DNA from: Pseudomonas extremorientalis
Lineage (GTDB): Bacteria; Pseudomonadota; Gammaproteobacteria; Pseudomonadales; Pseudomonadaceae
DNA: 64,000 nt
Assembly (NCBI RefSeq): GCF_001870465.1
Contig: NZ_MDGK01000009.1
Location: 62,001-126,000 of the forward strand
Direction: 5' to 3'
This document shows positions 10,100 to 18,199 of this stretch, one piece after another. Position 1 is the first letter of the stretch; each line of letters begins with the position of its first letter. Made by a program: the position numbers and the translations under genes. Below the pieces are notes generated by a model, which saw only the letters and a program-made list of their open reading frames with translations, searched no databases and had not been told where the DNA came from.

Positions 10100-10118
10100 T
10101 ATTCGTAATATCTGAATA
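10100..10118. promoter_or_regulatory. Possible LysR-type operator in the divergent promoter region
   Basis: TATTC-N9-GAATA, an inverted repeat containing a T-N11-A motif. It lies between the aldo/keto reductase and the LysR gene, 22 bp before the LysR start. The position suits autoregulation and control of the reductase; the motif alone is weak evidence. Confidence 0.45.
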
Positions 10119-10139
10119 ATCAGCGCAAGGAGCCGCCCC

Positions 10140-11057
10140 TTGGACCGTTTCAACGCGATGCGCGTGTTCACTCGGATTGTCGAATTGCGCGGCTTTGCCA
10201 AGGCCGCCGACAGCCTGCAATTGCCTCGCGCCTCGGTGACGGTGTTGATCAAGCAATTGGAGGCGCACCTGGGCGTGCAACTGTTGCAGCGCACCACGCG
10301 GCAAGTCAGCCCGACGCTGGATGGCGCGGCGTACTACCAACGCTGTGTGCAGTTGCTGTCGGACCTTGAGGAAACCGAGGCGGTGTTTTCCACGCAACGC
10401 CAGAACCCGCGCGGCACCTTGAGTGTTGACATGCCGTCAGGCATTGGTCGATTGATCGTGATTCCGGCCTTGCCTACCTTCACGGCCCGCTACCCGCAGA
10501 TTGAATTAGAGATCAGCTTGAACGATCGCACGGTAGACCTGATTCGCGAGGGTGTGGACTGTGTGCTGCGCGGCGGTCAGGCGCTCGATGAGTCGCTGGT
10601 TGCCCGGCCATTGGCGATGATGGACCAGCTGACTCTGGCCAGCCGTGCTTACCTTGAGCGTTTCGGCGTACCGGAAACGCTGGACGATCTGGCCAACCAT
10701 CGGATGGTGGAGTATGTCTCCCGTACGAGCGGCAAACGCTTTGGCCTGGAATTCCAGGTGGGCAGTGAGTTGCGCGAGATCAACTTGGAAAAGGTGATTG
10801 CCGTCAGCAGTTCCGACGGTTATTTCGCCGCGTGTGAAGCCGGCTATGGCTTGATTCAGGCCCCGTACTATCACGCCACGCGGCAACTGGCCCAAGGTTC
10901 GTTGGTGGAAGTGCTGCCACATCTTGCTCCCCCCGCCATGGCGCTCACTGCGTTGTATCCACCCCATCGCCAACTGTCACAGCGGGTGCGGGTATTTATC
11001 GATTGGCTGGTGGAGGTGTGCACCCATCCGGACAGCCCATTGCAACGCCAGACGTGA
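10140..11057 (+). CDS. LysR-family transcriptional regulator
   Basis: A 305-residue regulator. The N-terminal winged helix-turn-helix (MDRFNAMRVFTRIVELRGFA, then SVTVLIKQLEAHLGVQLLQRTTRQ) is followed by a periplasmic-binding-like effector domain of the usual length. The start is a TTG at 10140, supported by AAGGAG 8 bp upstream and by the typical LysR opening; the first ATG would cut into the first helix. It is divergent from the aldo/keto reductase, its likely target. Confidence 0.92.
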   Translation: MDRFNAMRVFTRIVELRGFAKAADSLQLPRASVTVLIKQLEAHLGVQLLQRTTRQVSPTLDGAAYYQRCVQLLSDLEETEAVFSTQRQNPRGTLSVDMPSGIGRLIVIPALPTFTARYPQIELEISLNDRTVDLIREGVDCVLRGGQALDESLVARPLAMMDQLTLASRAYLERFGVPETLDDLANHRMVEYVSRTSGKRFGLEFQVGSELREINLEKVIAVSSSDGYFAACEAGYGLIQAPYYHATRQLAQGSLVEVLPHLAPPAMALTALYPPHRQLSQRVRVFIDWLVEVCTHPDSPLQRQT

Positions 11058-11080
11058 GTCTGGGCGCATTAGCAGGGTGT

Positions 11081-12613
11081 TCAGAAGAGGTAACTCTTGC
11101 GCTCAGGCAACCCTAGTTCCCGGCGCATGCCATTTTCCGTGAAGTGCTCGGGGTTGATGGTGGTGGGCGGGGTAGCAGGATCGTTATCGAAGTTATAGGG
11201 GCGCGCGCTGTTCGGCAAGCCGACCACCTGAAGCTCGCTGTTGGGAGTTAGATCTGAAATCTCTGGATCGGACGGCGAGTGCTCCAGGGTCCGGCCTGGC
11301 AGGTAGGTGCCTGTTGCGCCATTGTAGGCGTGCCCGATTTCGTGGACTAAACCGATGATGGGCGGTGCCAGGGTGTCTTGTCTAGGGGAACCCAGGTCCA
11401 TCGGATCGAAATTCAACAGCCCCTTATCGGCGCGGGCTCCGGGCTGGCCGTCATGGACCCTGCCGCGTCTTGGGTCGTCACGTTCTATATTTCTGCCTAT
11501 GTCGGGTGGCAGCTTAGCCAGTTCCGAGCTGCCAAAACCGTAGCTGCTGCCGTCTTCGGATTCCTCTTGAACGATGACTTTTCCTCCAGCATTTGCAGCT
11601 TCCCTGTCCATGTCCTCAAGCATCTTTTGCCCGGTAGGCGAACTGCGCAAGAACTCGAAATCATCGGCGACACGCTGCTCGAACTCAGGACGACCAACGA
11701 CTCTAAAGCCTTCGTCACCGGCGTTGCTGGTCTTCACCTTGGTAAATGTGGAGCCTTGGGAGGAGCCGTAGGCATCACCCGCTTTTGCGTATATCAGATC
11801 GCCACGCCTATTGTTGAAGATCTGGTCTTTGCCTTTGCCGGTATAGAAGGTCGTTCGGTCATACCCTACCAATTGGTCGTTGCCCTTACCGCCATGGAGG
11901 ATCGTATGTCCGTTGCCAGCATAGAGGCGGTCGTCACCACTTCCGCCATCCAAGTAGCTTTGCTTGTTCACGGGCCCGGCGCCGGCATACAGCCGATCAT
12001 TACCATTGTTGCCATACATGACGGTGTTGCCGGAGCCGCCGATGAGGATGTCGTCGCCGTTATTACCTTCCGCGTAGCCAGTGCTGCTGCCGAGGCGAAG
12101 GGTGTCGTTGCCCGCACCACCCAGTAAGTGGGTTTTGCCACCGCCAGCAGTCAGGGCATCGTCCCCGTCACCGCCATCAATCGTGGCGGGGTTATTCACA
12201 TCAGGGCTGATGGTGACGCTGTCATTCCCGCCGCGGGTGTTGATCTGCAAATTGATGGGCTGGCCCTTTTGGTCAGTGCTGTCGAATGCATAAGCATTGC
12301 CATTGATTTGCAGGTTCAGGCGACCGTCCGGGCTCTTGCCAACGTACACGGTGTCGGCTTTATTCCCCGTGTCGACAACCAAGCTGACACGCTTGAGTCG
12401 GGGTTCGTCTTCGGACAGGTCCCACTTAGCCTCTCGTTTGATGGTCATGTAGCCGTTATCGACCAGTGTTTCGGATTTGGACCGAAAGGGGCCAATGCCG
12501 GGGTCGGAGAAACGAGCTGGGGTGTAGATCGAGTGTTGAGCGTCGGGGCGCGTTGGAAGGATAGGGGGATATTGTTTGCTCGTTGTGCTGATGAGATTGG
12601 GGAGATGGGGCAC
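11081..12613 (-). CDS. RTX-like repeat protein with C-terminal M91 (NleD-type) zinc metalloprotease; probable type III effector
   Basis: Read from a GTG at 12613, the 510-residue protein opens MPHLPNLISTTSKQYPPILP, which is Ser/Thr/Pro-rich with no acidic residue before position 24, as in type III export signals. Residues about 128-265 hold at least six RTX-like nonapeptide units (GGDGDDALT, GGAGNDTLR, GNNGDDILI, GNNGNDRLY, GGSGDDRLY, GGKGNDQLV). The C-terminal part has the zinc motif HEIGH at 424-428 and the M91 family ending FTENGMRRELGLPERKSYLF. M91 includes the type III effector NleD, which cuts host MAP kinases; that activity is not shown here. An open frame continues to an ATG at 12679, but that codon overlaps the -35 of the Hrp-like box, so I prefer GTG 12613; ATG 12448 is another option. 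Confidence 0.78.
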   Translation of the reverse strand: MPHLPNLISTTSKQYPPILPTRPDAQHSIYTPARFSDPGIGPFRSKSETLVDNGYMTIKREAKWDLSEDEPRLKRVSLVVDTGNKADTVYVGKSPDGRLNLQINGNAYAFDSTDQKGQPINLQINTRGGNDSVTISPDVNNPATIDGGDGDDALTAGGGKTHLLGGAGNDTLRLGSSTGYAEGNNGDDILIGGSGNTVMYGNNGNDRLYAGAGPVNKQSYLDGGSGDDRLYAGNGHTILHGGKGNDQLVGYDRTTFYTGKGKDQIFNNRRGDLIYAKAGDAYGSSQGSTFTKVKTSNAGDEGFRVVGRPEFEQRVADDFEFLRSSPTGQKMLEDMDREAANAGGKVIVQEESEDGSSYGFGSSELAKLPPDIGRNIERDDPRRGRVHDGQPGARADKGLLNFDPMDLGSPRQDTLAPPIIGLVHEIGHAYNGATGTYLPGRTLEHSPSDPEISDLTPNSELQVVGLPNSARPYNFDNDPATPPTTINPEHFTENGMRRELGLPERKSYLF

Positions 12614-12649
12614 GGGATTGCATCCAAAATCTGTCGAGTGAGAGCCTGA

Positions 12650-12677
12650 TGGGTGGCATCCTCGCGCAGATCGTTCC
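12650..12677 (-). promoter_or_regulatory. Probable Hrp box (HrpL-dependent promoter)
   Basis: On the minus strand the sequence reads GGAACG, 15 bases, then CCACCCA. The P. syringae Hrp consensus is GGAACC-N15/16-CCACNNA, so all but one defined position agree. It lies 37 bp upstream of the GTG chosen for the M91 protease and points toward it. Confidence 0.65.
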
Positions 12678-12720
12678 ATTTTCTTACTACCGCAGTCGCC
12701 GAATCTTCCTGTTTAGCGAC

Positions 12721-13632
12721 TCAATTCTGCACCTGGGTCCTGCGATACGCCCCAGGCTGTTGCCCGGTGACCTTGTGAAACGCCCGGGTGAACGCTGCCA
12801 CCGACTGATACCCCACGGCCAGCGAGACGTCTGCCACCGTCTGGTCCTGCTTGAACAGTTGGCAGGCATGGCGCATGCGCATCATCAGCAGCACTTGCCC
12901 TGGCGACTGCCCGCACAGTTCATTGAAACGCTTGAAAAACGCCGAGCGCGACAATCCGGTGCAGGCGGCCATGCTTTCCAGGGTCCAGGCCTCGGCGGGC
13001 TGGGCGATCAACTGCTCCAGCAGGTTGGCGAACGCCGGTTGCCGGGCCAGCGCCGCCAGGCCGCCGAGTTCACGGTTGTCCAGCACTTGTTGGCGCAGGA
13101 CATACAGGAACAACAGGTGGCACAGCCGCTCAAGCAAGGCAGAGGAGGGCGCAGGCACGCGCTCGCACTCTTGCAGGATCAGGTCGAACAGGTTGCGCGC
13201 GGCGGTCAGCGAAGGGTCGCCTGCGCGCAGGATGATCCAGGCGGGCAGGGTGTCGACGATCATCGCCGACAAGCCGGACTGGAAGTGAAAGAACCCGCAG
13301 ACCAGGCCGACGCCATCGCTGGCGGCGCTGTCCAGGGGCGCCATCGGTACTCGTGGGCATTCCTGGGCACCGGCGGCGGTGGGCTCACCGGAGAGGCGAT
13401 ATTCCAGGTCGCGCAACAGGAACACTGCATCGCCGTTATCCAAACGATGCGGCGCGGCGTCGCCTTCGATATGCAGCCAGCACTGGCCCTGCACAATCAG
13501 GTGGAAACTGGCGCTCGCCAGGCCGTGGGTGCTCGCATGCCAGTCGCCGCAGTAGCGGCCCACATGGAACAGACTGGTGTCGAGTTCGAGGCTGTCTAAT
13601 AACCAATCGACAAGTGCACTGGACGAATTCAT
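12721..13632 (-). CDS. AraC-family regulator with cupin-type sensor
   Basis: A 303-residue regulator. The N-terminal half is a cupin-like AraC_binding/Cupin_6 domain (FHLIVQGQCWLHIEGDAAPHRLDNGDAVFL). The C-terminal half is an AraC DNA-binding domain with two helix-turn-helices (SMAACTGLSRSAFFKRFNELCG and ADVSLAVGYQSVAAFTRAFHKVTG). Regulators of this type often sit beside the oxidoreductase or carboxymuconolactone-decarboxylase genes they control. It is divergent from the AhpD-like gene at 13735, 102 bp away, which makes that operon its probable target. Confidence 0.9.
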   Translation of the reverse strand: MNSSSALVDWLLDSLELDTSLFHVGRYCGDWHASTHGLASASFHLIVQGQCWLHIEGDAAPHRLDNGDAVFLLRDLEYRLSGEPTAAGAQECPRVPMAPLDSAASDGVGLVCGFFHFQSGLSAMIVDTLPAWIILRAGDPSLTAARNLFDLILQECERVPAPSSALLERLCHLLFLYVLRQQVLDNRELGGLAALARQPAFANLLEQLIAQPAEAWTLESMAACTGLSRSAFFKRFNELCGQSPGQVLLMMRMRHACQLFKQDQTVADVSLAVGYQSVAAFTRAFHKVTGQQPGAYRRTQVQN

Positions 13633-13734
13633 CTAATGGAAAGACTCAAGAGCAAGTAATCGCTACTTTAGCCTATTGAGACGATTTCTTATAACCAACA
13701 GACTGGATACACGAACCCATCAGGAGACCACTCC

Positions 13735-14295
13735 ATGTCCCGTGTACCCCTGCTTACCCCTGAAACCGCGCCGGACGCGGCCAAGCCCTTCCTGGAAAAC
13801 GCGCTGAAAGGCTCGGGTTTCATCCCCAACCTGTTGGCGGTACTGGCCAACGCTCCGGCGGCGCTGGAGACCTATATCACCGTGTCCGGGCTGAACGCCA
13901 AGGCCGAACTCAGCCTGGCCGATCGCGAAGTGGTGCAGTTGATTGCGGCCACCACCCACGGCTGCGATTTCTGTGTGGCCGGCCATACTGCCGTGGCACG
14001 CAACAAAGCCAAATTGCCGGAAGAAGTCATCGACGCCCTGCGCCAGCGCGGTGAGCTGCCCAATGCCCGCTATGAAACACTGGCTGGGTTTACCCGCGAA
14101 GTGATCGCCACCCGTGGCGATGTCAGCGATGCCGGTTTTGATGCGTTCCTGGCCGCCGGTTATACCCGGGGCCAGGCGCTGGAAGTTATTTTGGGCGTGA
14201 GCCTGGCAACCCTGTGCAACTTCGCTAACGTGTTTGCGCGCACCCCGTTGAACCCGGAGCTGGCGCAATACCGCTGGGAAAAACCCGCAAGCTGA
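13735..14295 (+). CDS. AhpD-like / carboxymuconolactone decarboxylase family protein
   Basis: A 186-residue all-helical protein with the alkylhydroperoxidase D motif: the redox pair CDFC followed by H (HGCDFCVAGHTAVA). This points to a thiol-based peroxidase-like function rather than true gamma-carboxymuconolactone decarboxylation, which lacks the CxxC. An AGGAG precedes the ATG. It is first in a rightward run with an acyl-CoA-dehydrogenase-like gene and a NitT/TauT-type ABC importer, a grouping often seen in sulfur-source or sulfonate loci. Confidence 0.88.
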   Translation: MSRVPLLTPETAPDAAKPFLENALKGSGFIPNLLAVLANAPAALETYITVSGLNAKAELSLADREVVQLIAATTHGCDFCVAGHTAVARNKAKLPEEVIDALRQRGELPNARYETLAGFTREVIATRGDVSDAGFDAFLAAGYTRGQALEVILGVSLATLCNFANVFARTPLNPELAQYRWEKPAS

Positions 14296-14330
14296 AGATG
14301 ACCCACCCGCTGTGAAAAGGAGAAACATGA

Positions 14331-15392
14331 ATGCTTGACCCAATCTTGAGCCGTTGGCTCGATGTTCAAGCGCAGGCCCTGGACGTGGGCAGTTGCGATC
14401 CACAGGAAGTGCTGCCACGGCTGGCAGAAGTCAATGTATTGCGTATCGGCGTGCCGGCTCAGCTTGGTGGCCTGGGCGGGGATGTGGCGGGGGCGGTGGA
14501 GGCTATCGCCAATGTTGCCAGCCATTCCCTGGCGGCGGCGTTTGTGTGCTGGGGCCAGCGTTCGTTTATCGAATATTTGCTGCAAAGCCCGAATGCGCAA
14601 CTGCGTGAGCGACTGTTGCCGGACCTGCTCAGCGGCAAGTTGGCGGGGGCCACGGGGCTGTCCAACGCGATGAAGTTCTTGTCGGGTATTGAAGCCCTGC
14701 AGATCAGCGCCGAGCCTACCGACGACGGCTGGACCCTCAACGGCCGGCTGCATTGGGTGACCAACCTGCGCAAAAGCGGTTTTGTCGCTGCGGCTGCCAT
14801 CGAGCATGCCGGCGGTGGTGCGCCGTTTATCCTGGCGATTCCGGATTCGGTGGCCGGCTTACAGCGCTCCCGCGACCTCGAACTACTGGGTTTGCAGTCC
14901 AGCAACACGGCGGCCCTGGGGCTGGAAGGCGTGGCGTTGAGTCGCGACTGGTTGCTGCATGAGGATGCGCGCAAGTTTTTACCTGCGGTGCGCCCGGCGT
15001 TCCTGGGGTTGCAGTGCGGCATGTCCATCGGCCTGGCCCGGCGCTCCCTGGCGGAAGTGGCCAACCATCTGGGCGCGACCCGTACGGTGTTGCGCGAAGA
15101 GCTGGAGACGCTGCGCGTCACCTTGGATCACTTGGTCACTGACTTGAAGAACGGCCTGTTGGTCGGGCGCTTTGCGGCCGAGCCGGCAGCGTTGTTCAAG
15201 CTGCGCATCGCCCTCGCCGAAACGGCCGCCAGCGCCGTGCAGCTGGAGTTGCAGGCCAGCGGCGGCAAGGCCTACCTCACTGCCCACGGCAGTGGCTTTG
15301 CGCGGCGCTGGCGTGAGTCCGCGTTCGTGCCGATCGTGACCCCGAGCCTGGTGCAATTGCGCACCGAGTTACAGCGCCAGGCCAACCTATGA
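14331..15392 (+). CDS. Acyl-CoA dehydrogenase family flavoprotein
   Basis: A 353-residue protein with an ACAD layout: N-terminal helices (LGGDVAGAVEAIANVASHSLAAAFVC), a middle beta domain (GATGLSNAMKF, ALQISAEPTDDGWTLNGRLHWVTN) and a C-terminal helical bundle. No catalytic glutamate typical of true acyl-CoA dehydrogenases is obvious. It may therefore belong to the flavin-dependent branch (DszC/SfnB-like) that works on sulfur or nitrogen compounds; that is inference from neighbours and divergence. AAGGAG precedes the ATG at 14331. Its stop overlaps the start of the ABC ATPase by 4 bp. Confidence 0.82.
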   Translation: MLDPILSRWLDVQAQALDVGSCDPQEVLPRLAEVNVLRIGVPAQLGGLGGDVAGAVEAIANVASHSLAAAFVCWGQRSFIEYLLQSPNAQLRERLLPDLLSGKLAGATGLSNAMKFLSGIEALQISAEPTDDGWTLNGRLHWVTNLRKSGFVAAAAIEHAGGGAPFILAIPDSVAGLQRSRDLELLGLQSSNTAALGLEGVALSRDWLLHEDARKFLPAVRPAFLGLQCGMSIGLARRSLAEVANHLGATRTVLREELETLRVTLDHLVTDLKNGLLVGRFAAEPAALFKLRIALAETAASAVQLELQASGGKAYLTAHGSGFARRWRESAFVPIVTPSLVQLRTELQRQANL

Positions 15393-16192
15393 CGAACGCG
15401 GTATTGAATGCCCGGGGGATTTGCCTGGGGTACGCCGGCGGGCCAGTGTTGCAGGGCTTTGACCTGCAACTGCAGCCCGGCGAAGTGGTGTCGATCCTCG
15501 GTCCCAGCGGGGTAGGCAAGTCCAGCCTGCTGCGGGTGCTCGCCGGTTTGCAGGCGCCGCAAGGCGGCAGTGTGCGGGTGCTCGGTGAACCTGTGGATGG
15601 CCCTCACCCGCGTGTCGCAGTGGCGTTTCAGGACCCCAGCCTGCTGCCCTGGCTGAGCCTGGAAAAGAACGTTGCCTTCGGCCTGGACTTCGCCCGCCAG
15701 CCACACTTGAGCGTTGAGGAACGCCGCCAGCGTGTCGACCACGCCATCGCCGCCGTTGGCCTGGAGCATGCGCGCCAGCACTTCCCGGCGCAGCTTTCCG
15801 GCGGCATGGCCCAGCGTACGGCGCTGGCCCGTTGCCTGGCGCGCCAGCCCCAGGTGCTGTTGCTGGATGAGCCCTTCGGTGCCCTCGACGAGGTGACCCG
15901 CGCCGACATGCAGCACCTGCTGCTCAAGGTCAACCGCGAGCAGGGCTCGGCAGCCGTGTTGATTACCCATGACATTGACGAAGCGCTGCTGCTGTCGGAC
16001 CGCATCCTGCTACTGGGCAACCGCCCGGCGCGGACGTTGGGCGAGTGGCTGATCGACCTGCCGCAACCGCGCGAAGAACAGGTGGAAGCCATCGGCGCGC
16101 TGCGCATCGACATCCTCAAAACCCTACGGCAGGCGAGCCGCCCTCAACTCAACCCCCTTGACCTGCTGGAGCCTGTCCATGTGCCTGGATGA
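15389..16192 (+). CDS. ABC transporter ATP-binding protein (NitT/TauT/SsuB type)
   Basis: A 267-residue importer ATPase. Walker A is GPSGVGKS at residues 38-45, the Q-loop is in AVAFQDPSLLPWL, the signature is LSGGMAQRTALARCLA, Walker B is LLLDEPFGALD, and the switch histidine is in LITHDIDEA. The DPSLLPW and FGALD forms are typical of the nitrate/taurine/aliphatic sulfonate family. It is translationally coupled to the flavoprotein gene before it (ATGA overlap), and its end overlaps the start of the binding-protein gene by about 14 bp. Confidence 0.92.
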   Translation: MTNAVLNARGICLGYAGGPVLQGFDLQLQPGEVVSILGPSGVGKSSLLRVLAGLQAPQGGSVRVLGEPVDGPHPRVAVAFQDPSLLPWLSLEKNVAFGLDFARQPHLSVEERRQRVDHAIAAVGLEHARQHFPAQLSGGMAQRTALARCLARQPQVLLLDEPFGALDEVTRADMQHLLLKVNREQGSAAVLITHDIDEALLLSDRILLLGNRPARTLGEWLIDLPQPREEQVEAIGALRIDILKTLRQASRPQLNPLDLLEPVHVPG

Positions 16193-17378
16193 CCTGACCC
16201 ACTCGCGTCGCGACTTTCTAAAACTCTCCGCCGTGCTCAGTGCCGCCGGCGCCTTGCCGCTGCTGAGCAGCCTGCAGGCCCGCGCTGCCAGCGAGCCGGA
16301 CGCACCCGTGCGCATTGGCTACTTGCCAATCACTGACGCCACGCCGTTGCTGGTGGCGCATAACAATGGCCTGTTCGAAGCCGAAGGCATCAAGGCCGAG
16401 CGCCCGGTGCTGCTGCGCAGTTGGGCGCAGGTGATCGAGGCGTTTATTTCGGGCCAGGTCAACGTGATTCACCTGCTGTCGCCAATGACCGTGTGGGCAC
16501 GCTATGGCAGCAAGGTGCCGGCGAAAGTGGTGGCGTGGAACCATGTGGGTGGCTCGGGCCTGACCGTGGCGCCGGGCATCACCGATGTGAAGCAATTGGG
16601 CGGAAAGTCCGTGGCGATTCCGTTCTGGTATTCGATCCATAACGTAGTGGTGCAGCAACTGTTCCGCGACAACGGGCTGACGCCGGTGGCGCGGGCGGCG
16701 GGCAGTGCGATTGCGGCCAATGAGGTCAACCTCATCGTGTTGCCACCGTCGGACATGCCACCGGCCCTGGCCAGCCAGCGTATCGACGGCTATATCGTCG
16801 CCGAGCCGTTCAACGCCCTGGCGGAAAACCTCAAGGTGGGTCGCGTGCAGCGCTTCACCGGTGACGTGTGGCGCAACCACGCATGCTGCGTGGTATTCAT
16901 GCACGAGCACGACCTGACCAACCGCCCGGAGTGGTCGCAGAAGGTGGTGAATGCCATCGTCAAGGCGCAGGTGTGGACCCGCGACAACCGCGAAGCGGCG
17001 GTGAAGCTGCTGTCCAAGGACGGCCCTAACCGCTATACCCCGCATGCCGAGCCGGTGTTGAGCAAAGTGCTGGCGCCCGCCGCGGCCGACCGTGTGGCCT
17101 ACCTGGCCGACGGCGCGATTCAGCATGGGAGTTGGGATGAGCACCGCATCGATTTCCAGCCCTACCCATTCCCCAGCTACACCGAGGAACTGGTGCGCCG
17201 CCTGAAGGACACGCTGATCGAGGGCGACAAGAAATTCCTCGCCGACCTGGACCCGGCGTTTGTCGCCAAGGACCTGGTAGACGACCGTTTCGTGCGCAAC
17301 GCCATTGAGTCCGTGGGCGGCATGAAGACCTTTGGTTTGCCTGATGGGTTTGAGCGGCATGAGGAGATTGGCGTTTGA
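16179..17378 (+). CDS. ABC transporter substrate-binding protein (NitT/TauT type, Tat signal)
   Basis: A 399-residue periplasmic binding protein. The N-terminus carries a twin-arginine signal (HSRRDFLKLSAVLSAAG...ARAAS), so it is probably exported folded. The mature part follows the SsuA/NMT1 pattern (VRIGYLPITDATPLLVAHNNGLFEAEG, GQVNVIHLLSPMTVWARYGS). The start at 16179 is favoured by GGAG 7 bp upstream and keeps the Tat motif near the N-terminus. The ligand is unknown; an alkanesulfonate or related organosulfur compound is the best guess from the family and neighbours. Confidence 0.88.
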   Translation: MCLDDLTHSRRDFLKLSAVLSAAGALPLLSSLQARAASEPDAPVRIGYLPITDATPLLVAHNNGLFEAEGIKAERPVLLRSWAQVIEAFISGQVNVIHLLSPMTVWARYGSKVPAKVVAWNHVGGSGLTVAPGITDVKQLGGKSVAIPFWYSIHNVVVQQLFRDNGLTPVARAAGSAIAANEVNLIVLPPSDMPPALASQRIDGYIVAEPFNALAENLKVGRVQRFTGDVWRNHACCVVFMHEHDLTNRPEWSQKVVNAIVKAQVWTRDNREAAVKLLSKDGPNRYTPHAEPVLSKVLAPAAADRVAYLADGAIQHGSWDEHRIDFQPYPFPSYTEELVRRLKDTLIEGDKKFLADLDPAFVAKDLVDDRFVRNAIESVGGMKTFGLPDGFERHEEIGV

Positions 17379-18139
17379 ACAAACGGGAAATCCCGGGCTG
17401 GTTGCTCGGGTTGAGTGGCTTGGCGGGGTTGCTGTTGCTCTGGTGGCTAGGGGTGAAAGTGTTTGGCGCGGCGGGCGGCTTGTCGGCACGCTTTTCCCTG
17501 GCCGCCACGGCCGCCAGCCTGTGGGAATTGCTCGGGCGCGGGGAGTTGTACCTGCACATCGCCGTGAGCCTCAAGCGTATTTTCGTTGGGTTGCTCATGG
17601 CCTTGCTGGTCGGCGTGCCGCTGGGATTGCTGGTGGGCAGTTCGCGCAACCTGGAGGCGGCGACCACGCCGGCGTTCCAGTTCCTGCGCATGATCTCGCC
17701 GCTGTCGTGGATGCCCATCGTGGTGATGCTGATGGGGGTAGGCGACCGGCCGATCTATTTCCTGCTGGCCTTTGCTGCCGTATGGCCGATCATGCTCAAC
17801 ACCGCCGCCGGGGTGCGTCAGCTCGACCCGCGCTGGTTGCAGTTGAGCGCCAGTTTGAGCGCGACCCGCTGGGAGACCTTGCGCCGGGTGATCATTCCCG
17901 GCGTGGTGGGGCATGTGCTGACGGGCGTGCGCCTGGCCATCGGCATTCTGTGGATCGTGCTGGTGCCGTGCGAGATGCTGGGGGTCAGTGCGGGGCTTGG
18001 GTATTACATTCTCGATACCCGTGATCGGCTCGCCTATTCGGAGCTGATGGCGATGGTGGTGTTGATCGGCTTGTTGGGCTTTGCACTGGATGCATTGGCG
18101 CGGTGGCTGCACCAGCGGTGGGTGCATGCTGGCCAATAG
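17375..18139 (+). CDS. ABC transporter permease (SsuC/TauC type)
   Basis: A 254-residue permease with about six membrane segments. The BPD-transport loop that docks the ATPase is seen in SASLSATRWETLRRVIIPGVVGHVLTGVRLAIG. The start is a TTG at 17375 overlapping the previous stop (TTTGA), with GAGGAG 8 bp upstream. It completes the importer encoded with the ATPase and binding protein and is the last gene before a strong terminator. Confidence 0.9.
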   Translation: MNKREIPGWLLGLSGLAGLLLLWWLGVKVFGAAGGLSARFSLAATAASLWELLGRGELYLHIAVSLKRIFVGLLMALLVGVPLGLLVGSSRNLEAATTPAFQFLRMISPLSWMPIVVMLMGVGDRPIYFLLAFAAVWPIMLNTAAGVRQLDPRWLQLSASLSATRWETLRRVIIPGVVGHVLTGVRLAIGILWIVLVPCEMLGVSAGLGYYILDTRDRLAYSELMAMVVLIGLLGFALDALARWLHQRWVHAGQ

Positions 18140-18140
18140 G

Positions 18141-18180
18141 GCAAACAACGGCCCGGATACATCCCCGGGCCGTTGTTTGC
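18141..18180. terminator. Terminator between the ABC operon and the convergent toxin gene
   Basis: GCAAACAACGGCCCGG at 18141-18156 pairs perfectly with its complement at 18165-18180 around an 8-base loop. It lies 2 bp after the permease stop and 20 bp from the stop of the convergent toxin gene, so it may serve both. There is no long T tract. Confidence 0.8.
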
Positions 18181-18199
18181 GGGAGAGCAGCGAGTAAGG

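Noticed and set aside
18141..18180. The perfect palindrome as an operator or attachment site
   Set aside because: Its position, directly after one gene's stop and before a convergent stop, fits a terminator; no integrase or duplicated copy was seen.
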